Origin: an uncultured Alphaproteobacteria bacterium
Lineage (GTDB): Bacteria > Pseudomonadota > Alphaproteobacteria > UBA8366 > GCA-2717185
Length of the DNA: 33,540 nt
NCBI GenBank assembly: GCA_943788635.1
Contig: CALSRA010000009.1
Location: forward strand, 1-33,540
Direction of reading: 5' to 3'
Shown piece after piece: positions 27,795-33,540 of the stretch; position 1 is the stretch's first letter; each line of letters begins with the position of its first letter. The notes beneath the pieces were generated by a model. It ran no database searches and was not told the origin of the DNA. It was given only the letters and a program-made list of their open reading frames with translations. The position numbers and the translations under genes were made by a program.

Positions 27795-28375
27795 CGTCGC
27801 AACAGCAAATACACCGCAACGCCGATCAGCGATGAACCGAAGACGATGCTCTGAATGCGGAAGGCAACGGCCGACCGCATCAGCGGCCGCAGGCCCGCCC
27901 CGGTAACCAGCCAGACCCCTTGCGAGAAGGCCACGAGCGCAATCAACGCCAGGACGAATATCCAGTTGGCCGCGTCGTCCGGTTTCAGGAACTGGCTGAA
28001 TACCGCCGAAACAACGACATAATATTTGGCGTTGAGTATGGACAGCATCAGCCCGTCAAACAGGCTGTATATTTTCGTCGTTTCGTCGTCCGTCGGCGGC
28101 CTGCTGCGGAACAGGCGCATAGCGAGATAGACGATATAGGCGATTCCCAGATAGCGAACCGTGTCATAGGCCATGGGGCTGGCGAGAAACAGGGCATTGA
28201 GCCCGAACGCGGCCGCCAGCGCGATGGCGGCGCAGGCAATCATCATCCCCGCATAGAATGGCAATGCCGAGGCGACGCCGCTGCGCATCCCGATTCCCGC
28301 AATCGCGATCGTCGCCGGACCGGGGCTGAGCGTCAGTGGCAGCACCACGCCCAGGAAGGCAAGAACGGTTTCCAT
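27791..28375 (-). CDS. LysE/RhtB-family amino acid exporter
   Basis: This 194-residue membrane protein has the LysE hallmark near the N-terminus (PLTLSPGPATIAIAGIGM, the conserved PGP) and six hydrophobic segments, for example ACAAIALAAAFGLNALFLA, RYLGIAYIVYLAMRLF, AKYYVVVSAVFSQFL and WIFVLALIALVAFSQGVWL. SILNAKYYVVV matches the second conserved family block (usually LNPK). Such proteins export amino acids or related compounds across the inner membrane. It starts 21 bp after the aminotransferase on the same strand, so the pair probably handle related compounds. Confidence 0.9.
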   Translation of the reverse strand: METVLAFLGVVLPLTLSPGPATIAIAGIGMRSGVASALPFYAGMMIACAAIALAAAFGLNALFLASPMAYDTVRYLGIAYIVYLAMRLFRSRPPTDDETTKIYSLFDGLMLSILNAKYYVVVSAVFSQFLKPDDAANWIFVLALIALVAFSQGVWLVTGAGLRPLMRSAVAFRIQSIVFGSSLIGVAVYLLLRR

Positions 28376-28396
28376 GATTCCACCCTGTGCCGGCGC

Positions 28397-29629
28397 TCAG
28401 CCGCGGATCAGCCGGGCCAGCGCGGCGATACCGGTTTCGATCTGTTCCGGGTTCGCCAGCGAGAAGCTGAGCCGCAGCGTGTTGGCCCCGGTCCCGTCGG
28501 CGAAAAACGCTCGGCCCGGCACGAACGCGAGCTTTTCTTCCGCCACCGCCCGTGCCAGCAGTTCGGCCCCGTCAAATCCTTCCGGCAGGGTCAGCCACAG
28601 AAAGATGCCGCCTTCCGGGCTGGTCCAGGTCACACCCTCCGGCATGTGCCGGTCCAGCGCGGCACGCATCCGGTCGCGCCGTTCGCGGTAGCAGGCAATC
28701 GACGCCGTCACCTGGCGGTCGAAGACCGACTCGGCAAGCTGGTGCATCACCACCTGGTTGAGCAACGGACTGTTCAGGTCCGACGCCTGCTTGACCAGCA
28801 CCAGCCGTTTCACGATCGGCCGCGCGGCACATATCCAGCCGACCCGCAGCCCCGGCGTCAGCGTCTTGGAAAACGTCCCGCAATAGATCGTGCGCGCCCC
28901 GTCCACATGGCCGGTCCGGGCCGCGTCCATCGCGATCACCGGCGGCACCGGGGTGCCGTCATAGCGCAGCGCCGCATAGGCACCATCCTCGATCACCGGA
29001 ATGTCGAGTTCACCCGCCAGGTCGAGCAGCGACAGCCGCTCGGCTTCGGTCAGGGTGCGACCGGTGGGGTTGGCGAAGTCGGGCACGACATAGGCGAACT
29101 TCACCCGCCCGCCCGCCATCGCTTCGGAGGCCGCTTCGGCATAGGATTCCGGCGTCCGGTTGGTCGCGCCGAATTCGATCCGGTCATAGCGCGGCTCATA
29201 GGCGTTGAACGCCTGCAGTGCCCCCAGATAGGTAGGCCAGTCGACCAGCGCCGTATCGCCGGGCGACACCAATAACCGCGCCAGAAAATCCAGTGCCTGC
29301 TGCGAACCGGACGTCACCACGATATTGTCCGGGTCGCAATTTGCCCCCAACCGGGTCATGTAAGAGGATATCCATTCGCGCAGCGGCAGGTAGCCCTCGC
29401 TGGTCGAATACTGCAGCGCCGCGTTGGCGCGTGTGGGATCGCCCATGATGGTCTGATAGGCATTGCCCGCTTCTTCGCGCGGGAACAGCGCCGGGTCGGG
29501 AATGCCACCGGCGAAGGAAATGATATCCGGCTGGTCCAGCAGCTTCAGCAGCTCGCGGATCTCTGAACTGCTCATACGGGCCGCCCGGCGCGCATAGGCC
29601 GGCTCCCAGTCCGTCACGGTCTCATTCAT
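28397..29629 (-). CDS. PLP-dependent class I/II aminotransferase (LysN/MocR-domain type)
   Basis: The 410-residue enzyme has fold type I aminotransferase blocks: IISFAGGIPDPALFPREE, LQYSTSEGYLPLREWISSYM, NIVVTSGSQQALDFLARLL, FAYVVPDFANPTGRTLTEAE (Asn and the NPTG loop), and IYCGTFSKTLTPGLRVGW, where the Lys of FSKTL binds PLP. PNTLRLSFS-like ANTLRLSFSLANPEQIETG carries the carboxylate arginine. The pattern is that of 2-aminoadipate or related aminotransferases without an N-terminal GntR domain. ATG 29629 has GGAGAGAGACG upstream; a longer frame to 29674 is less likely. The amino donor and acceptor are not determined. It leads the LysE exporter. Confidence 0.9.
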   Translation of the reverse strand: MNETVTDWEPAYARRAARMSSSEIRELLKLLDQPDIISFAGGIPDPALFPREEAGNAYQTIMGDPTRANAALQYSTSEGYLPLREWISSYMTRLGANCDPDNIVVTSGSQQALDFLARLLVSPGDTALVDWPTYLGALQAFNAYEPRYDRIEFGATNRTPESYAEAASEAMAGGRVKFAYVVPDFANPTGRTLTEAERLSLLDLAGELDIPVIEDGAYAALRYDGTPVPPVIAMDAARTGHVDGARTIYCGTFSKTLTPGLRVGWICAARPIVKRLVLVKQASDLNSPLLNQVVMHQLAESVFDRQVTASIACYRERRDRMRAALDRHMPEGVTWTSPEGGIFLWLTLPEGFDGAELLARAVAEEKLAFVPGRAFFADGTGANTLRLSFSLANPEQIETGIAALARLIRG

Positions 29630-29701
29630 CGTCTCTCTCCGGCTTCCCCACAATTCATGAGTCATATAAGTCAATATTACTGACCTATAATCAAGATAAT
29701 T

Positions 29702-29718
29702 ATTGTCCGGGTGACAAT
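29702..29718. promoter_or_regulatory. Inverted repeat in the divergent promoter region
   Basis: ATTGTC (29702-29707) and GACAAT (29713-29718) are perfect complements around CGGGT. They lie in the 218 bp between the divergent aminotransferase and MmgE/PrpD genes, close to a TATAAT at 29686-29691. A regulator binding site for one or both genes is likely but unproven. Confidence 0.4.
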
Positions 29719-29847
29719 TTTGAAAGAATCTTTCGTCAATTAGATTTTTCCGCTGCTATCGCCGAACCGCAATGGTACGAAATCAGATCAGGCCGTTCCG
29801 GTCCCTCGAAATCTATGGGCAGACCCAAGGGATACTTATCGACGATC

Positions 29848-31218
29848 ATGAACCCGGACAGACCTGAGCAGACCACCGGGCCGGTCACCGGCCGGATCGT
29901 GGCATTCATCACCGACTACAATGCTGCGGTTCCCCTGCCTGGGCTTGACCGGCATGTCGCGCGCGCCTTTGCCAACTGGCTGGCCTGTACGGTCGGCGGC
30001 AGCGGGGATGGCTCCGTGTCGCGGCTGCTGGGCGTGATGGATCGGGTCGCGGGCAACGGGGCAGCTACCGCAATCGGCTGCGGGCGGCGGATGGACATGG
30101 CCAGCGCGGCCTTCGTCAACGGCTTCGCGTCCAACGTGCTGGATTTCGACGACATGCATGTGCCGACTCTGATCCACCCGACGGGCACCGTCGTCGCGGC
30201 GGCGCTGGCGATGGCGGAAGCACAACGGGCGACGGGGCGGGCGCTGCTGGATGCGGTCGCCATCGGCATCGAGGTCGAGTTGCATATCGGGCGGTGCCTG
30301 TTCCCCGGCCATTACGATCAGGGCTGGCACATCACGGCGACCGCCGGGGTGATCGGTGCTGCGGCGGCGGCCAGTGCATTAATGGGGCTGGACCGGGAGG
30401 CGACGGCGCGGGCGTTGGCCATGGCGGCAACCCAGGCGGCCGGGTTGCGGGCCATGCTGCCCAACGAGGGCAAGAACCTGAATGTCGGCAAGGCGGCGCG
30501 GGACGGCGTGATGGCGGCGCTGCTGGCCGACGCCGGGCTCACCAGCGCACCGGCCGTGTTCGATGACGCCTTCGGATATTTCAGCACCTTCCCGCCGGTT
30601 GACGGATACCAGGCGCTGCTGGGCGAGTTGGGGCAGAAGTTTCTGATAACGGAGATCAGCCTGAAACCCTATCCTTGCGGGGTCGTCATCCATCCGGTCA
30701 TCGACGCCTGCCTCGCCATCGCCCGGCGCGACGGGTTCGCGGTGGCGGGCATTCGATCCGTCGATATCCATGTGCATCCCCGCACCGCGGTGCTGGCAGA
30801 AAAGCAGGACCCGGCATCGGCAATCAGCAGCCGGTTCAGCCTGCATCATGCCGCCACGCTGGCGCTGACATTTGGCAATGCGGATTTCGCGACCTTTGAA
30901 CGCGCATCGGTCGCCGACCCGGACCTTGCCGCATTACGGCAGCGCATCACGGTGCAGCGCGACGATGATCTGCCCCAAACACAGGCGCGCGTGACCATCG
31001 ACCTTGGCGCGGCGGGTGTGGTGACGGAGCACGTGACCCGGGCGACCGGCGGGCCGGGCAATCCGCTCAGCGATGCACAATTGGGTCGCAAGTTCGTGCA
31101 GCTTTGCCGCCGGACCATGGATGACGCGGCGGCGGAAGCGCTTTACGCGCGGTGCCTGGCGCTATCGGAGGAACCGGATATCGCCGCCTTCATGGAAACG
31201 GTTTCCACCCGCGGGTGA
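29848..31218 (+). CDS. MmgE/PrpD-family protein
   Basis: The 456-residue protein matches the MmgE/PrpD family, which includes 2-methylcitrate dehydratase and other dehydratase-like enzymes. Typical blocks are HVARAFANWLACTVGGS, AAFVNGFASNVLDFDDMHVP, IHPTGTVVAAALAMAEAQ and AMLPNEGKNLNVGKAARDGV. FLITEISLKPYPCGVVIHPV and PGNPLSDAQLGRKFVQLCRR follow towards the C-terminus. ATG 29848 and an in-frame ATG at 29815 are both possible; neither has a strong ribosome binding site. Methylcitrate partner genes are absent, so the substrate is probably another hydroxy acid. Confidence 0.9.
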   Translation: MNPDRPEQTTGPVTGRIVAFITDYNAAVPLPGLDRHVARAFANWLACTVGGSGDGSVSRLLGVMDRVAGNGAATAIGCGRRMDMASAAFVNGFASNVLDFDDMHVPTLIHPTGTVVAAALAMAEAQRATGRALLDAVAIGIEVELHIGRCLFPGHYDQGWHITATAGVIGAAAAASALMGLDREATARALAMAATQAAGLRAMLPNEGKNLNVGKAARDGVMAALLADAGLTSAPAVFDDAFGYFSTFPPVDGYQALLGELGQKFLITEISLKPYPCGVVIHPVIDACLAIARRDGFAVAGIRSVDIHVHPRTAVLAEKQDPASAISSRFSLHHAATLALTFGNADFATFERASVADPDLAALRQRITVQRDDDLPQTQARVTIDLGAAGVVTEHVTRATGGPGNPLSDAQLGRKFVQLCRRTMDDAAAEALYARCLALSEEPDIAAFMETVSTRG

Positions 31219-31239
31219 ATTTACAGCAGCCGATGGCCG

Positions 31240-31602
31240 TCAGTCGTCGTCCGTTGCGGTTGCGTCGGGGTCCTCGAGGCCGAACTTGTTGGCCCGGTCC
31301 ATGATTTCCGCGACGATGCGCTTCTGGTCCTGCTGGTCGATATCGGTGAAAGCGACCGCCACAATCGGCGGGTCCACCCGGACGATATCGCCCGGAACCG
31401 GTGTCATTTCATCGACTTCCACGTTCACGGGCTCGCCCACTTCGAACATCGCCACATCCTGATCGGCGATATGCAGGGACGCGCCGCCCGCCGAGATATC
31501 CTCGACATAGCTGGCATGGCTGGTTTCAGCGGCGGAAATATGCGCCATCCGGCGTGTCGTGACCCGCTTTGCGAGTCGCCGGTTCTGCTGATCTGCACTC
31601 AT
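31240..31602 (-). CDS. PilZ-domain protein (probable c-di-GMP receptor)
   Basis: The 120-residue protein is a single PilZ domain, a cytoplasmic cyclic di-GMP binding module. The N-terminal arginine stretch (RRLAKRVTTRRMAHI) supplies the RxxxR motif and YVEDISAGGASLHI the DxSxxG motif. GEPVNVEVDEMTPVPGDIVR and PIVAVAFTDIDQQDQKRIVA complete the barrel and the last helix. The C-terminus is acidic (DPDATATDDD). It lies alone, convergent with the PrpD-like gene (21 bp) and divergent from the hydrolase gene. Confidence 0.88.
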   Translation of the reverse strand: MSADQQNRRLAKRVTTRRMAHISAAETSHASYVEDISAGGASLHIADQDVAMFEVGEPVNVEVDEMTPVPGDIVRVDPPIVAVAFTDIDQQDQKRIVAEIMDRANKFGLEDPDATATDDD

Positions 31603-31740
31603 GGCATAGCGCCTTCCTCAATGATCGGGTTACGTTGCGCTCAGGATATTGCGAAATGTTTAACGTCCCCCCCCCTTCGGCCGGCACGGAAACGGTGCGG
31701 CAAGCCGGGGATCGGGCTGGAATTCGGGAGCACGGACATC

Positions 31741-32436
31741 ATGAACAAGCTGGAAAAATGGGCGGATCACCTGCCGCCGGAAGAACTGGCAACCTATGCC
31801 AAGGGGAAATTCGGCGAGCGGGTCGGCTTCGGCCGGCGTGCGGCGCTGCTGAACATCGACACGACCCATATGTTCGTCGACCCCGCCTATCCGCAATGCG
31901 GCGACGGCGACCCGGCCCTTGTCGCCGCCATCACGCGGATTGTCGGCGTATTCCGCGACATGGATCTGCCGATTTATTACAGCCGCCGGGACGATCGCAG
32001 CCACCCGATCCGCCGCGGCATGTGGAACGACAAGCTGGGCATCGCCGGCGACATGATCTACAGCCGGGATGCGCGCGCCGATGAATGGCCCGACGCCTAC
32101 GCCCCGCGCGAACAGGATGTGGTCGTCTTCAAGAACAAGGCGTCGTGCTTTTTCGAAACGCCGCTGGAATCCTTCCTGCGCTATGACGATATCGACACCA
32201 TCGTCATCTGCGGCATCTCCACCAGCGGCTGCGTCCGGGCTGCGGCCAACGACGCCTTTTCGCACAACTTCCGCGTCATCATCGCCGAGGAAGCGGTCGG
32301 CGACCGCAGCGCCACCGCGCATCGCGCGAACCTGTTCGACATGGACATGAAGATGGCCGATGTGGAGCCGCTGGAGACCATCGTCGCCGAACTGCAGCGG
32401 CGCTATCCCCGCGATACGGGCCGCGCCGCGGAATAA
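31741..32436 (+). CDS. Isochorismatase-like cysteine hydrolase
   Basis: The 231-residue enzyme has the catalytic triad of the isochorismatase/N-carbamoylsarcosine amidase family: D40 in ALLNIDTTHMFVDPAYP, K133 in VVVFKNKASCFFETPLESF and C164 in IVICGISTSGCVRAAANDAF. The order and spacing are typical of the amidohydrolase branch, and the nucleophile cysteine is present, so an amide or carbamoyl hydrolysis is more likely than isochorismate cleavage. It is followed after 106 bp by the AtuA-like gene on the same strand. A run of nine C lies about 65 bp before the start. Confidence 0.9.
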   Translation: MNKLEKWADHLPPEELATYAKGKFGERVGFGRRAALLNIDTTHMFVDPAYPQCGDGDPALVAAITRIVGVFRDMDLPIYYSRRDDRSHPIRRGMWNDKLGIAGDMIYSRDARADEWPDAYAPREQDVVVFKNKASCFFETPLESFLRYDDIDTIVICGISTSGCVRAAANDAFSHNFRVIIAEEAVGDRSATAHRANLFDMDMKMADVEPLETIVAELQRRYPRDTGRAAE

Positions 32437-32542
32437 CCCCGCGCCGTCATGCGCTGCGAGGCCCCGCCGGGCGTTGCGCAACCGCGCGGCGCGGTTCCAT
32501 AATGCCCGCCAACCCGAATTCCTGAGCCGGAGAATACCCAGC

Positions 32543-33540
32543 ATGGCCAAACCAACGGATGTAGTGCGCATCGGCGTCGGCGCCGGTTTCGCGGATGACC
32601 GTATCGAACCCGCCATCGACCTGGTCGAACGCGCCGATCTGGACTTCCTCGTCTTCGAATGCCTGGCCGAGCGGACCACCGCGCGCGAGAGCCTGACCAA
32701 GCGCCACGACCCGGAGAAAGGCTACAACCCGCGCCTGATCGAGCGCATGGAACGCATCCTGCCACTCTGCCTCGACAAGCGCGTTCGCATCGTCACCAAT
32801 ATGGGCGCGGCCAATCCCGCGGCGGTGCGCGCGCCGTGCGCAAGATGGCCGAAGAACAGGGGCTGGGCGATGTGCCGGTCGCGGTAGTCGAAGGCGACGA
32901 TATCGAAAGCATCATCCGCACCATGCCGGAACTGCCGGTCATGGAAACCGGCGAACCGGTGGAAAGCCTGCTGCCGAACATGGTCGCGGCCCATGCCTAT
33001 CTGGGCGCAGATGTTGTCTGCCGGGGGCTGGAAACCGGCGCGCCGCTGGTCATTACCGGCCGGGTGTCCGACCCCTCGCTGTTCCTCGCGCCGGCCATGC
33101 ATTACTGGAAATGGTCGCCGGACGACCTGCCGCGCCTCGCCGCCGGTACGATTGCCGGGCATCTGCTGGAATGTTCCGGGCAGCTCACCGGCGGCTGCTT
33201 CGCCGACCCGGGCATGAAGGACGTGCCGGACCTGGCCCATCTCGGCAACCCCTATGCGGATATCACGCTGGATGGCGGGGTCGAGCTCGGCAAATGCCCC
33301 GATACCGGCGGGCGGCTGGACCGCGCCACCGCCACCGAACAACTGCTGTATGAAATGCACGATCCCGCCGCCTATATCACGCCGGACTGCGTGCTGGACG
33401 TCACCAACGTAGAGCTGACCGAATCCGGCCCCGACCGCGTGCGGGTGACGGGGGCGGCGGCGCGGCCGATGACCGATACCTACAAGGTCAGCATCGGCTA
33501 TCAGGACGGTTTCATCGGCGAGGGGCAGGTCTCCTATGCC
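32543..33540 (+). pseudogene. AtuA-like (DUF1446) acyclic terpene utilisation family protein, partial, one frameshift
   Basis: The gene starts at ATG 32543 (GGAG nine bases upstream) and runs off the right edge. Family blocks include VRIGVGAGFADDRIEPAIDL, FLVFECLAERTTARESL, RIVTNMGAANPAAVRA, and, after a frame change near 32830, EGDDIESIIRTMPELP, GADVVCRGLETGAPLVITGR, SDPSLFLAPAMHYWKWS and VTNVELTESGPDRVRV. The break lies in GTGCGCGCGCCG, where removing one GC pair restores AAVRAVRKMAEEQGL, so a dinucleotide slip or a sequencing error is likely. In Pseudomonas the family takes part in terpene alcohol degradation; here other atu genes are absent, so the substrate is unknown. Confidence 0.85.

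Noticed and set aside
27920..29275. Plus-strand frame of 451 codons
   Set aside because: It overlaps the LysE and aminotransferase genes in antisense. Its composition (R, G, H, Q) is typical of a shadow frame, and both opposite genes have clear motifs and ribosome binding sites.

Overview
The window is about 33.5 kb of GC-rich chromosome, most likely from an alphaproteobacterium of the Rhodospirillales type. This is inferred from GC-rich codon use and gene content (class III CoA-transferase, TauD-type dioxygenase, MmgE/PrpD, AtuA-like, GFA, PilZ, fused SpmA-SpmB). No rRNA or tRNA gene and no CRISPR array was recognised.

Layout. Positions 1-417 hold the decayed 5' part of an IS1380-family transposase, followed by a truncated SAM-methyltransferase remnant (494-955, minus). 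Positions 1148-5456 carry a three-gene MacB/HlyD-type export cassette (ATPase, double FtsX permease, periplasmic adaptor), broken by several indels and one nonsense codon. A second, longer methyltransferase relative of the first remnant (5497-6452, minus, frameshifted) closes the block. From 6608 to 9484 lie a small membrane protein, a CaiB/BaiF CoA-transferase and a SpmA-SpmB fusion. A structurally complete IS66 element (9917-12407) with terminal inverted repeats and a perfect 8-bp target duplication follows, then an 86-aa hypothetical gene whose upstream region the insertion displaced. A TPP riboswitch (12882-12993) leads a thiC gene with many frameshifts and a clear terminator. Positions 15005-19602 hold a sulfotransferase with an extra N-terminal beta-rich segment, a GNAT acetyltransferase, a membrane protein, a TauD-type dioxygenase and a DUF1499 protein. 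Positions 19710-20079 are debris of a nitrate/TMAO respiration locus: napE with an early stop, running into the last part of a NapC-type cytochrome. A cupin, two tandem class II aldolase-family genes and a TPR lipoprotein follow.

From 23330 the genes are mostly intact: selA-selB (overlapping, selenocysteine insertion), a doubtful hypothetical gene, an AT-rich island, a GFA-type zinc protein, an aminotransferase-LysE exporter pair, an MmgE/PrpD protein, a PilZ protein, an isochorismatase-like hydrolase and an AtuA-like gene that runs off the window with one frameshift.

Two themes stand out. First, frameshifts are clustered (1-6.5 kb, 13.5-14.7 kb, 19.7-20.1 kb, 32.8 kb), and many sit in short homopolymers while the protein sequence on both sides stays conserved. 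Sequencing or assembly error is therefore a serious alternative to gene decay, especially for thiC. Second, the transposon debris, truncated methyltransferase and nap remnant look like real gene loss. I found no clear case for a wholly new multi-gene system. The most unusual items are the napE/napC deletion scar, the sulfotransferase with its added domain, the two related methyltransferases flanking the export cassette, and the hairpin in the IS66 leader.
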